Below, piece after piece: positions 18,555 to 26,971 of a stretch of 64,000 bases of DNA. The DNA lies in NCBI RefSeq assembly GCF_947496855.1, contig NZ_CANMED010000005.1, forward strand, positions 372,001-436,000, given 5' to 3'. A program made the position numbers and the translations under genes. The notes under the pieces were generated by a model. The model searched no databases, was not told the origin of the DNA, and saw nothing but the letters and a program-made list of their open reading frames with translations. Origin of the DNA: an uncultured Aquimarina sp. (GTDB taxonomy: Bacteria > Bacteroidota > Bacteroidia > Flavobacteriales > Flavobacteriaceae). Position 1 is the first letter of the stretch. The number at the start of each line of letters is the position of its first letter.

Positions 18555-18974
18555 ATGAAAAGGATAAGAATAATTGCATTGATTATTTTTTCAAGTTGTT
18601 TGACAGGTTGCTTAAATGATGATAATGGAATCATTTTTTCGTATGAAAGAGTTCCCATTGAAGAAGTAGATATTGCAGATCAATTTACAAGAGGTGAAAC
18701 TTATGACATTACAGTTTCTTATTTTAGACCTTCTGACTGCCACTCTTTTAGCGGATTTGATTATGACCGACTATCAAACGAACGTACAGTTTCTGTAGTT
18801 AATGTTGTGGTTAATGATCGTGTGTGTGACGATCTTGAAGAAACAGATTTGATTGACGCTTCAATTAACTTTTTTGTTGGATCAGAAGACTCTTATGTTT
18901 TCAGATTTTGGCAAGGCAGAAATGATCAAGGTGAAAATCAATTTTTAATTATAGAAGTTCCTGTTGTAGAATAA
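18555..18974 (+). CDS. Uncharacterised lipoprotein
   Basis: A 139-residue protein with a short signal peptide and a lipobox ending CLTGC (Cys19), so probably anchored to a membrane after processing. The mature part is acidic, with three further Cys (in SDCHSF and DRVCDDL) and beta-strand-like segments; it resembles small lipoproteins found in many Flavobacteriia but I cannot name a family. It lies 40 bases before the sigma factor gene in the same direction and could be part of the same transcript, which would make it a candidate partner or target of that regulatory pair (inference). Confidence 0.75.
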   Translation: MKRIRIIALIIFSSCLTGCLNDDNGIIFSYERVPIEEVDIADQFTRGETYDITVSYFRPSDCHSFSGFDYDRLSNERTVSVVNVVVNDRVCDDLEETDLIDASINFFVGSEDSYVFRFWQGRNDQGENQFLIIEVPVVE

Positions 18975-19014
18975 TGCTTTGATAATATAGTATGAACCAA
19001 AACAAAAACTGTTC

Positions 19015-19560
19015 GTGAGTTTAGACCAACTCATAAAAAAATGTAAGAAACAAGATGCTAAGGCGCAAGAACAGCTGTATAGATTATATGGTAGTAAATT
19101 ATTTTCTATATGTCTCAAGTATTCTAACAATTATGCAAGTGCTGAAGACACATTGCAGGATGCCTTTATTACAATTTTTGAAAAAATAGAACAGTACAAA
19201 AATAAAGGTTCTTTTGAAGGATGGATAAAACGAATTACTATCAATACTGCATTACAAAAATACCGAAAACAAAAAGTTTTTGAAATTATTGGTGAGGATC
19301 AGATAGAAGAAGTAGAAGTAGAAATAGATGAGGACAATGTTCCCTTGGATTATCTTCTAGAAATTATTCAGCAATTACCGGATAGATATCGATTGGTATT
19401 TAATCTTTATGTATTAGATGGCTATTCTCATAAGGAAATTGCAGAAATGCTTACTATTTCGATAGGGACCTCTAAATCCAATTTGGCACGAGCCAGAAAC
19501 ATTTTGAAAGAAAAAATAGAAACTAATCATGAGCCACGCGTTCAATCAATTGAAGGATGA
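19015..19560 (+). CDS. ECF-type RNA polymerase sigma factor
   Basis: A 181-residue sigma-70 family protein. Region 2 is visible in LYRLYGSKLFSICLKYSNN...TLQDAFITIFEKI (about 20-65, with the DA-F block) and SFEGWIKRITINTALQKYRK; region 4 in QLPDRYRLVFNLYVLDGYSHKEIAEMLTIS with a helix-turn-helix and the SNLARARNILK ending. The best start is a GTG; no in-frame ATG lies nearby upstream. The stop overlaps the next gene's ATG (ATGA), so sigma and the membrane beta-barrel protein are translationally coupled, the classic arrangement of an ECF sigma and its regulator. It would redirect RNA polymerase to a small regulon on an envelope signal (inference). Confidence 0.92.
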   Translation: MSLDQLIKKCKKQDAKAQEQLYRLYGSKLFSICLKYSNNYASAEDTLQDAFITIFEKIEQYKNKGSFEGWIKRITINTALQKYRKQKVFEIIGEDQIEEVEVEIDEDNVPLDYLLEIIQQLPDRYRLVFNLYVLDGYSHKEIAEMLTISIGTSKSNLARARNILKEKIETNHEPRVQSIEG

Positions 19561-21251
19561 AGATGAGTGATAAAAAAAATATAGATAGATTATTTCAGGA
19601 AAAGTTCAAAAATTTTGAAGTTACACCTGATGATGCTATTTGGAAAAAAATTCAAGATCGGAAAAACAAGGATCGGAAACGAGTAATTCTTATACCGTTT
19701 TGGTATCGCATTGCCGGAATTGCTGCACTAGTAGCGGTAATTTTATCTGTTGGATCCGTTTTACTAACAGCGGACAGTACTGAAGACTCTATAGTTGTTA
19801 CTAAGGACTCGGAAAACACTGATAATTTATCTACTGAAAATCAAAACAGTAACACAATCATTCCTGATGATGGCCTTGTAGACACTCCAAAAAATAAAAA
19901 GTCAAACTATAATGATGGAGCTTCAGAAAGCTCCAATGAGAATAACGAAGCTATTACAAATAATTCCTTAAAAAATAATGATAAGAAAGATACTCCTTTT
20001 GATATAACTTCAGATCCTAAATCTAAGATTTCAAATACTTATAAAAACCCTTCTGCAAATAAAAATGCTACCAATAAAAAGCTTATAACAACAACAGAGA
20101 CATCCAATAACGAAGCGATTTTGTCAAATAGAGGTCATCAGAAAAAAGACGACATCCTATTGGAACAAAAAGCGACAACTTTTAATACGGTAACCGAAAC
20201 ACAAAAAGCTAGTGCTTCTGAAATAAATAAAGAGAAAGTTTCTGTTGCAGGTACCGCTATTATTGCTAAAAATGACATAGTAGAAAATAATAATTCTACT
20301 AACAATCAATCCGAAAATATCACGGAAAAAGAACACGCATATTTTCAAGATCCTACCAATAAAGAAAATGGCGTTAATGAGTCAATTGTTGACAACCAAG
20401 AAACATCTAATAATTTAGGTAAAGAAGAAGTTTCAGATCAAAATCAGGATAGTGGAAAAAAATCAATTTTTGAGGCTATTAAAGAAAAAGAAGAGAAAGA
20501 AAAAATCATTGCAGAAACTAAGTCAGGTAAAAGATGGAATATAGTACCAAACGTTGCTCCTGTATATTACGATTCATTTGGTGGATCTTCTATCGATCCG
20601 GAATTTTCGGATAATAACAAACAAGGACAAGTTAACCTTAGTTACGGTATTCAGGTTGCTTATTCAATTAATAAAAAATTAAGTGTTCGATCAGGAGTTA
20701 ATAAGGTTGATGTTGGGTATAACACAGAAGATGTAGGTTTTGGAATTTCTTCTGTAGGTAGAGGAGACAATAACAATAACTTTACAAATACCCAAAGTGT
20801 TATTGTATCGGATTTTCAAGCTCCACAAGCTAGCTTTACTCCTTCTCCTCCAGATATTAATGGCGAAGTTTTAGTGAAATCTCAAAATCCTGGACTACTT
20901 AATCATAGTATTGGATATATCGAAGTACCACTAGAGCTTAAATATTCGTTAACAGATTCTAAAATTGGAATTCATATGATTGGAGGAGTCAGCACACTCT
21001 TCGTAGAAGATGAGGAAGTATCCATCATTGCAGGTAATTTTAGGAATGAAAATGTAGCAAGAGATGAAACTGTAAACGACATTAGTTTTAGCGGAAATAT
21101 TGGTATAGGATTTGATTATAAATTATCAGATCAATTTAGGATTAATATGGAACCTATTTTTAAATATCAATTTAATGGATTTAAAGAAAGTGCAGAAAAT
21201 TTTAAACCCTACTATTTCGGTATATACACCGGAATAAGTTTTAAATTTTAA
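19557..21251 (+). CDS. Membrane-anchored outer-membrane beta-barrel protein, possible anti-sigma partner
   Basis: A 564-residue protein with an unusual layout: a cytoplasmic N terminus of about 45 residues (DRLFQEKFKNFEVTPDDAIW), one hydrophobic helix (about 48-70, RIAGIAALVAVILSVGSVLL), about 250 residues of low-complexity Asn/Ser/Thr/Lys/Glu-rich linker, and a C-terminal region from about residue 325 with alternating strands such as NLSYGIQVAYSINKKLSVRSG, ending YYFGIYTGISFKF with terminal Phe, as in outer-membrane beta-barrels. It starts in an ATGA overlap with the sigma gene. I infer that the N terminus binds the sigma factor and that the chain could span from inner to outer membrane. No anti-sigma domain is recognised with certainty, and a short barrel or periplasmic domain is not excluded. 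Confidence 0.7.
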   Translation: MKMSDKKNIDRLFQEKFKNFEVTPDDAIWKKIQDRKNKDRKRVILIPFWYRIAGIAALVAVILSVGSVLLTADSTEDSIVVTKDSENTDNLSTENQNSNTIIPDDGLVDTPKNKKSNYNDGASESSNENNEAITNNSLKNNDKKDTPFDITSDPKSKISNTYKNPSANKNATNKKLITTTETSNNEAILSNRGHQKKDDILLEQKATTFNTVTETQKASASEINKEKVSVAGTAIIAKNDIVENNNSTNNQSENITEKEHAYFQDPTNKENGVNESIVDNQETSNNLGKEEVSDQNQDSGKKSIFEAIKEKEEKEKIIAETKSGKRWNIVPNVAPVYYDSFGGSSIDPEFSDNNKQGQVNLSYGIQVAYSINKKLSVRSGVNKVDVGYNTEDVGFGISSVGRGDNNNNFTNTQSVIVSDFQAPQASFTPSPPDINGEVLVKSQNPGLLNHSIGYIEVPLELKYSLTDSKIGIHMIGGVSTLFVEDEEVSIIAGNFRNENVARDETVNDISFSGNIGIGFDYKLSDQFRINMEPIFKYQFNGFKESAENFKPYYFGIYTGISFKF

Positions 21252-21310
21252 GACAACGAAAAAGAAAAGTGATTAAATGTGTTTTAGGCATTTTAGTTGG
21301 TTAGGTTGAA

Positions 21311-21333
21311 TTATTGCTCTAGGGAAGCAATAA
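21311..21333. repeat. Short hairpin between convergent genes
   Basis: TTATTGCT (21311-21318) / AGCAATAA (21326-21333) with a 7-base loop, directly preceding a second hairpin with a T run. Probably part of the transcription stop of the sigma/beta-barrel operon. Confidence 0.55.
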
Positions 21334-21337
21334 TGAC

Positions 21338-21375
21338 AAAGCTGTTTCTGGGGAGGAACAGCTTTTGTTTTTTTT
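21338..21375 (+). terminator. Rho-independent terminator after the sigma/beta-barrel operon
   Basis: Nine-bp stem AAAGCTGTT (21338-21346) / AACAGCTTT (21357-21365) followed by a long T-rich run that reaches the convergent plsC stop codon. Confidence 0.8.
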
Positions 21376-22114
21376 AAAACCGATGTGATTTTAATTTTTC
21401 CAAAATAACATTACGCGCTGTTATATTTAGTTCTTTCTTCTGTTCTTGTGTCAGCCCTTTAGTTGGAATTTCTTTATGAACAAAAGCTCTCATTTTTCCT
21501 GGACTTCCACTAAAAAAAGTATATGAAAATCGCTTCTTATTATCAAGAAATGTTAGTGGTAATATTGGGATCTGATGGTCAATTGCTAATCTAAAAGCTC
21601 CATCCTTAAAACCATCCAGTATAACAGATTCGTCATCTGGAACACCCCCTTCTGGAAATATGCAAATACTAGTTCCATCGCGTAATCTGGCTTGCGCTCT
21701 ATCGAAAACTTCTTTCCTACTTTTTTGACTATTTCTATCGACAAGTATACAAGTTCGTTTGTAAAAAAAACCGAATAACGGAATCTTAGCCAGTTCTTTT
21801 TTCCCAACAAATACAAATGGATTCTTTACACAATAAAACATTAACATAATATCAGCCATCGAAGTATGGTTCGCGATAAACATGTAACTTTTATGAGTGT
21901 CTACCTTTTCCTCACTTTTTACTTTAGGAACAAAACCACTGCCATACAATACAACCTTAGCCCAGAATCTGGCGACTACAAAAAATTGTGGATACCATTG
22001 TTCTCTTGATGTCAATATCAATAGAATAGGAAATAAAATAATAATGGGAATACCCATCATTATATAGAACCAGATACGCCAAAGAAGAATCAATATATTT
22101 CTAATGATCAACAT
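21374..22114 (-). CDS. plsC: 1-acyl-sn-glycerol-3-phosphate acyltransferase
   Basis: A 246-residue membrane-bound lysophosphatidate acyltransferase from the ATG at 22114 (a TTG six codons upstream is less likely). An N-terminal helix (LLWRIWFYIMMGIPIIILFPILLIL) anchors it to the inner membrane. The catalytic HX4D motif is NHTSMAD (His83, Asp88); later FPEGGV and LPLTFLDNKKRF correspond to motifs III and IV. It makes phosphatidic acid from acyl donor and lysophosphatidate. Stand-alone gene, divergent from trpS, convergent with the beta-barrel gene. Confidence 0.9.
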   Translation of the reverse strand: MLIIRNILILLWRIWFYIMMGIPIIILFPILLILTSREQWYPQFFVVARFWAKVVLYGSGFVPKVKSEEKVDTHKSYMFIANHTSMADIMLMFYCVKNPFVFVGKKELAKIPLFGFFYKRTCILVDRNSQKSRKEVFDRAQARLRDGTSICIFPEGGVPDDESVILDGFKDGAFRLAIDHQIPILPLTFLDNKKRFSYTFFSGSPGKMRAFVHKEIPTKGLTQEQKKELNITARNVILEKLKSHRF

Positions 22115-22136
22115 AACGGCAAAAATACACAATTGG

Positions 22137-22168
22137 TTTGAGGTATCTGAACAAAAAAATTACCTTTG
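22137..22168 (+). promoter_or_regulatory. Bacteroidota-type promoter for trpS
   Basis: TTTG (22137-22140), 20-base spacer, TACCTTTG (22161-22168): an exact match to the -33 TTTG / -7 TAnnTTTG consensus. The trpS ATG is 20 bases after the -7 box, giving a very short leader of about 13 bases with no Shine-Dalgarno. Confidence 0.8.
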
Positions 22169-22188
22169 CGACAAACTAAAAAATTACT

Positions 22189-23157
22189 ATGGCAAGAATT
22201 CTAACAGGAGTCCAAAGTACAGGAACACCTCATTTAGGAAACTTATTAGGAGCTATCATTCCAGCAATTCATATGGCTAATCAGCCAGAGAACGATTCCT
22301 TTTTATTTATTGCGGATATGCATTCATTAACACAGATTAAAGATGCTAAAACGTTAAGAGAAAACACTTACTCTACCGCTGCAACCTGGCTGGCTTTTGG
22401 TTTGAATATAGAAAAAACAGTTTTTTATCGCCAGAGTGATATACCTCAAGTAACAGAGTTGTCTTGGTATCTTAGCTGTTTCTTTCCATATCAGCGGTTA
22501 ACGCTAGCGCATTCGTTTAAGGATAAAGCAGATCGATTAGAAGATGTCAATGCGGGATTATTCAGCTATCCAATGCTTATGGCCGCAGATATCTTATTAT
22601 ATGATGCAGAAGTTGTACCGGTGGGAAAAGATCAAGAACAACATATAGAAATGACCCGAAATGTTGCAGAACGTATGCATAATCAAGTTGGAGAACTTTT
22701 TGTATTGCCAAAAGCACAATTTCAGAAAGAAACGATGTATGTTCCAGGAACAGATGGGTCTAAAATGAGCAAATCCAAAGGTAATACGATCAACCTCTTT
22801 TTACCTGATAAAAAATTACGAAAGGCTATTATGGGTATTCAAACAGACAGCACCCCATTAGAAGAACCTAAAAATCCTGATACTTGTAATGCGTTTGCTC
22901 TATATAGATTAGTAGCTACAGAAGAGCAATTATCAGAAATGCGAGGAAATTATTTAGGAGGAAATTATGGTTATGGTCATGCAAAACAAGCGTTGTACGA
23001 ACTCCTAATTAGTAAATTTTCTAAAGAGCGAGAACGCTATAACTACTATATGGACAACCTAGAAGAAGTAGATAAAGTGCTGGCAATAGGTGCTAAAAAA
23101 GCATCAGAAGTTGCAAATAAAGTGCTTTCTAGAGTACGTGAAAAAGTTGGATACTAA
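22189..23157 (+). CDS. trpS: Tryptophan--tRNA ligase
   Basis: A 322-residue class I aminoacyl-tRNA synthetase. The HIGH-like signature is TPHLGN (13-18), the KMSKS loop is exact (192-196), and the tryptophan-pocket blocks PMLMAADILLYDAEVVPVGKDQ and FLFIADMHSLT are present. It charges tRNA-Trp with tryptophan in the cytosol. Length and motifs are complete. A perfect-looking promoter sits directly upstream, a strong terminator follows, and no T-box or leader peptide is visible in the short leader. Confidence 0.97.
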   Translation: MARILTGVQSTGTPHLGNLLGAIIPAIHMANQPENDSFLFIADMHSLTQIKDAKTLRENTYSTAATWLAFGLNIEKTVFYRQSDIPQVTELSWYLSCFFPYQRLTLAHSFKDKADRLEDVNAGLFSYPMLMAADILLYDAEVVPVGKDQEQHIEMTRNVAERMHNQVGELFVLPKAQFQKETMYVPGTDGSKMSKSKGNTINLFLPDKKLRKAIMGIQTDSTPLEEPKNPDTCNAFALYRLVATEEQLSEMRGNYLGGNYGYGHAKQALYELLISKFSKERERYNYYMDNLEEVDKVLAIGAKKASEVANKVLSRVREKVGY

Positions 23158-23208
23158 ATATTATTGATTCATTTTGGAATTAATAATTCTGAAAACAAAA
23201 CTTAAAAA

Positions 23209-23246
23209 AATGCAATCTCTTTATAAGTAGATTGCATTTTTTTTTA
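23209..23246 (+). terminator. Rho-independent terminator after trpS
   Basis: Ten-bp stem AATGCAATCT (23209-23218) / AGATTGCATT (23229-23238) with a 10-base loop and a run of nine T. Confidence 0.92.
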
Positions 23247-23381
23247 TAATTATTGTTTAGAGTCTCCTCTATATATTTTAATTCAGGTTTCATTCTTCTT
23301 AATGCTAGAAGGAATTTGTATATGAGTTCGTTGCGCGTTAAAGAACTAATTTAGTAAATAATCACTTGCCAAAGCAATTAG

Positions 23382-24851
23382 CTATCGCACAGTGTTAGGC
23401 AACTTTTTTATTGTCTTTTTCGTAAGCTCAAGTTCAGGATATTTATTACTTAATTCCAGTAAATTAGAGTGTTTATCTAATAAATACAAGTCAAAAAATT
23501 GTAATACTATGTTTGTAGTTACCTCATATGCTTTCCTTGGATGTATTGTTCCTGCTTCATTTATAAATGGTAAATTAATCATTAACGGAATATCCATAAA
23601 ACTAGAATGTCCAGAATTCAAGATTTTAGCATTGTAAAAATCAGAAGAGCTTCCATTATGATACGCATGTATATTTAAATTTGGGTGTAAGTCATCCCAT
23701 TCAGACGAAATTAAAGTAAATGGTTTGGTCATTTTTGTATCTATTATTTTTCCCCATTGCATACCATCAACGTTAATTCCAGCTTTTATTCTGCCGTCAT
23801 CAAGTAATGCTTGACCTGCAGCAGCACCTCCTTGAGAATGACCAAATACACCAATTTTTGTTGTATCAAGATGATGCGCTAAAAAAGTAGATGTATTCCA
23901 TTTTTTTAATTCATCTATAACCAAAGAAATATCGTTGCTATATCGCTCAGTTAGTTCAGCGCCGTAATAATTTAGAATAAGATTATGAACAGTCTTAAAT
24001 TGTTCTTCTGGTGTTGTCGCCTTATTATAGTCTTGCATGGCATTCCAAGCCATTTCAGCCATTTCTTGATTATTCTGTTTTCTATCATATTCAGAATTAA
24101 AAAGCTTTATTTCCCCATCAGGAAAAAGTGTTCCTGTACTTTCATATGTATGATTTATATTTAATACAATGTACCCATGACTTACAATTTCTTCTATTAA
24201 AGCATAATAACCTGAAGCTTGAGAATAACTCCCATGAGAAAAAATTAATACAGGAAATTTACCTATAGCTACAGACGGCTTAATGTATGTATGTGTTTTG
24301 ACAATATCTAAATAATTAAATATGGTTTTTGGTAATCCATGTTTTACTGCAAAGCTCACTCTGTCGCCTTCATTAAGATAAGATTCTGTTTTCTCATTAT
24401 CCAGGATAGCAGGATACCACACCTTTATCATCAATTCTCTTTTATCTCCTACATCAGAGGTCATTATTTCGTCTTGGGTTGATTTTAAGTGAATATATTG
24501 AGAGCCAATATTGTGTTTTCCAGTAGGTCTAGGTAAGTTAAAAACGGGTAGAATATAGGGTAACGCCCAACCAAATAGCAATAATAAAATTAATGCTATT
24601 CCTCTTATAGTTTTTCTAATCCAACCTCCATCAAAAAATGGATATTCTTTATACAAACACCAAACTAAAATTAGAGTTAGTAAGTAAGTAGGAATCATTT
24701 GCCATCGGTATCCGTCGATTATTAGGTGTAGCAAAACAAGTCCCGATAGGAAAAACATTATATTTTTCTTTGCTATTTTTTTTAAAAATCCTCGTTTCAA
24801 AAATGGTAAAATGGTAATTATAACTAACAAAATAATCTCTAGAGTTCTCAT
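23382..24851 (-). CDS. Membrane-anchored PAF-acetylhydrolase-like esterase
   Basis: A 489-residue protein from the ATG at 24851. The first about 110 residues hold four hydrophobic helices with short loops. The rest is an alpha/beta hydrolase of the platelet-activating-factor acetylhydrolase type: PVLIFSHGSY (oxyanion loop), IGVFGHSQGGAAAG with the nucleophile Ser, an Asp in SSEWDDLHP and the final His in NSGHSSFMD. The catalytic set looks complete. A membrane-anchored lipase/esterase acting on oxidised phospholipids or another ester is a reasonable expectation, but which face of the membrane the domain is on is unclear. It lies alone between trpS and the divergent blaI-like gene. Confidence 0.82.
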   Translation of the reverse strand: MRTLEIILLVIITILPFLKRGFLKKIAKKNIMFFLSGLVLLHLIIDGYRWQMIPTYLLTLILVWCLYKEYPFFDGGWIRKTIRGIALILLLLFGWALPYILPVFNLPRPTGKHNIGSQYIHLKSTQDEIMTSDVGDKRELMIKVWYPAILDNEKTESYLNEGDRVSFAVKHGLPKTIFNYLDIVKTHTYIKPSVAIGKFPVLIFSHGSYSQASGYYALIEEIVSHGYIVLNINHTYESTGTLFPDGEIKLFNSEYDRKQNNQEMAEMAWNAMQDYNKATTPEEQFKTVHNLILNYYGAELTERYSNDISLVIDELKKWNTSTFLAHHLDTTKIGVFGHSQGGAAAGQALLDDGRIKAGINVDGMQWGKIIDTKMTKPFTLISSEWDDLHPNLNIHAYHNGSSSDFYNAKILNSGHSSFMDIPLMINLPFINEAGTIHPRKAYEVTTNIVLQFFDLYLLDKHSNLLELSNKYPELELTKKTIKKLPNTVR

Positions 24852-24985
24852 TTTTTTAAAAGTAAAAAGGTTATTTCGCAAGTTTCCTGTTTTTTTTTAG
24901 AGATAGAATTTTTATCGTCAAACAACATGTTTAGAGAGCTTTTCTACCCTTTTAAAGCTTCCAAACTACAGTGTTTTAAAAATTA

Positions 24986-25053
24986 AAACTAAAAAAATAG
25001 TTCAAACTAAAAAAATAGTTTAAATTAGCAATCTCAAACTAAAATTTTAGTTT
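24986..25053 (+). promoter_or_regulatory. Three-copy operator of the BlaI-like repressor
   Basis: Three 18-base dyads precede the blaI-like gene: AAACTAAAAAAATAGTTC (24986-25003), AAACTAAAAAAATAGTTT (25004-25021), and AAACTAAAATTTTAGTTT (25036-25053); the last extends to a 20-base perfect palindrome, CAAACTAAAATTTTAGTTTG. The half site AAACTA / TAGTTT is the same in all, apart from the last base of the first copy. Copies one and two abut; the third begins 32 bases after the second. BlaI/MecI regulators bind dyads containing ACTA/TAGT-type half sites, so autoregulation is likely. The final ATG-proximal copy overlaps a TAGTTTG element resembling a -7 box. Confidence 0.75.
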
Positions 25054-25073
25054 GAATTCTTAAAAAGAAAAGA

Positions 25074-25436
25074 ATGAAACAATTAACGAAAGCAGAAGAA
25101 GATATTATGAAAATCCTATGGGGTTTACATGAAGGCAGTGTCCAAGAAGTTCTTGAACAATTACCAGAACCTAAACCTGCATATAATACAGTTTCTACAA
25201 TTGTAAGAATATTAGAAGATAAAGGCTTTGTTAATTATAGAAAACAAGGAAGAATCCATATTTATATTCCTCTTGTAAAAAAAACAGAGTATAGCAACCA
25301 GAGCATCAACAAATTGATTGATGGTTATTTTCAAGGATCTTTTAAGAGCATGGTTTCTTTTTTCATGAAGAAAAACGATATCAGTATAGCTGAGATGGAA
25401 GCAGCAATGAGAGAAATAAATAAAGAGGAAGAATAA
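25074..25436 (+). CDS. BlaI/MecI/CopY family transcriptional repressor
   Basis: A 120-residue winged-helix repressor: LTKAEEDIMKILWGL opens the domain and AYNTVSTIVRILEDKGFVNYRKQGR is the recognition helix and wing of the BlaI family; the C-terminal half would dimerise. In the classical system, a BlaR1-type membrane protease senses an antibiotic and causes loss of the repressor. Here the gene is followed after one base by an M56 peptidase gene, so the pair is a BlaI/BlaR1-like module. Upstream lie three operator-like dyads. No beta-lactamase gene is beside it, so the signal and regulon are probably not antibiotic-specific; such pairs are common in Bacteroidota. Confidence 0.93.
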   Translation: MKQLTKAEEDIMKILWGLHEGSVQEVLEQLPEPKPAYNTVSTIVRILEDKGFVNYRKQGRIHIYIPLVKKTEYSNQSINKLIDGYFQGSFKSMVSFFMKKNDISIAEMEAAMREINKEEE

Positions 25437-25437
25437 C

Positions 25438-26886
25438 ATGATACATTACATCCTACAAATCATTGCGCTTCAACTACTATTTTTAGTAACCTATGACCTA
25501 TTTCTAAAAAAAGAAACATTTTTCAACTGGAATAGAACATATCTTCTCATAACTCCAATTTTAAGTTTTTTACTTCCTTTGATTCGATTAGATTTTATAA
25601 GTCAAAATATACCCGCAGCATACATCATACAATTACCAGAAGTACTTATCACGAATTCTCCTATGCAAGTTCATCTTTTACCAGAAGTTGTAATCGGATC
25701 AGAGAGCAACCTATCAAGTTACATTTCTATGATACCAATTTTTGGGTATTTATGGTACCTAGGAATCACAGCAAGCTTATTTTTATTTCTTTATAAAGTT
25801 TTTAAAATCTTTAAATTAAAAAAAACAGGAACTAAGATAAATACCAAAAACATCACACTGGTTTCATTACCAAATACAACCACTGCATTTTCTTTTTTCA
25901 ATACAATTTATATTGGGACTAATCTTTCACAGAATAAAAAAACCAATGTCTTACTTCACGAAAAAATTCACGTAAGAGAATATCATTCTATAGACCTTAT
26001 TTTCTTTGAAATATTGAGAATTCTATTCTGGTTTAACCCATTAATTTATATATATCAAAATAGAATGACTATGCTTCAGGAATATATTGCAGATGCTAAG
26101 GCTATAGCAGAAACCAGTAAAAAAGAATATTATCAGGACCTATTATCTCAGGTTTTCCAGACAGAGAAAATTTCATTTATCAATACATTTTTTAATCATT
26201 CATTAATCAAAAATCGACTTGTTATGTTACAAAAATCAAAATCAAGAAAAATCTTTCAATTAAAGTATTTATTATTAGTACCTGTTGTTTGTTCTATGCT
26301 TATATACACTTCTTGTACGGAAGATGCGAATGCACAATTAACAGACAATTCTAAGAGTATTTCAAAATCTGAAGGTACAATCTTAAACAACATCGCTGAA
26401 CTAAAAGAATCCATTGCTGCAAAAGGAGAAATGACTGAAGAAGAAAGAAAAGCATTAAAAGAATTGTTATTATTAACTACAAAAAATGGTTTTTCAGAAC
26501 CATTCTTTAAAGATGTAATAGCCGATGCAGAAATTCCATTTGGAGTTATAGAGAAGGTTCCTGTTTATCCTGGTTGCGAAAACCTCTCCAAGAAAGAGGC
26601 AAAAAAATGTTTCTCTAAAAATGTTGCTCAGTTCATTGGGAGTGAGTTTAATACAGGAATTGGAAAAGAACTGAAACTTAGTGGACGTCAAAAAATTCTT
26701 GTGAAATTTAAGATAGATAATTTGGGTAATATTACAGATGTTCATGCACGAGGGCCATTACCAACATTAGAAGCCGAAGCAGTACGTGTTATTAATCAAT
26801 TACCTAAGATGACACCCGGAGTGCAAGATGGAGTGAATGTTGGCGTAATGTATTCTTTACCAATAGTTTTTGAGATAAAAGAATAA
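25438..26886 (+). CDS. M56 (BlaR1-type) membrane metallopeptidase with TonB-like C-terminal domain
   Basis: A 482-residue membrane protein. Three N-terminal helices and the zinc motif HEKIH (His174, Glu175, His178), with a downstream Glu candidate in QEYIADAKA, define the M56/BlaR1 peptidase; a further helix near 278-295 (YLLLVPVVCSMLIYTSC) is followed by a periplasmic part. Residues about 385-482 look like a TonB C-terminal domain: PVYPGCENL, KILVKFKIDNLGNITDVHARGP, EAEAVRVINQLPKMTPG. Classical BlaR1 has a penicillin-binding sensor there instead. The gene is separated from blaI by one base. I infer signal-triggered cleavage leading to derepression of the three-site operator; the sensed ligand is unknown. 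Confidence 0.9.
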   Translation: MIHYILQIIALQLLFLVTYDLFLKKETFFNWNRTYLLITPILSFLLPLIRLDFISQNIPAAYIIQLPEVLITNSPMQVHLLPEVVIGSESNLSSYISMIPIFGYLWYLGITASLFLFLYKVFKIFKLKKTGTKINTKNITLVSLPNTTTAFSFFNTIYIGTNLSQNKKTNVLLHEKIHVREYHSIDLIFFEILRILFWFNPLIYIYQNRMTMLQEYIADAKAIAETSKKEYYQDLLSQVFQTEKISFINTFFNHSLIKNRLVMLQKSKSRKIFQLKYLLLVPVVCSMLIYTSCTEDANAQLTDNSKSISKSEGTILNNIAELKESIAAKGEMTEEERKALKELLLLTTKNGFSEPFFKDVIADAEIPFGVIEKVPVYPGCENLSKKEAKKCFSKNVAQFIGSEFNTGIGKELKLSGRQKILVKFKIDNLGNITDVHARGPLPTLEAEAVRVINQLPKMTPGVQDGVNVGVMYSLPIVFEIKE

Positions 26887-26910
26887 AAATCTCATTACAG
26901 ATCAAAACTA

Positions 26911-26947
26911 AAGGGCTGGTTATCGTAAATTCTAACCAGCCCTTTTT
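26911..26947 (+). terminator. Rho-independent terminator between convergent genes
   Basis: Twelve-bp stem AAGGGCTGGTTA (26911-26922) / TAACCAGCCCTT (26933-26944) and a T5 run, ending the BlaI/BlaR1-like operon; the lipoprotein gene converges from the right. Confidence 0.9.
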
Positions 26948-26971
26948 ATTGCCAACCTTTATCAATTAGTA

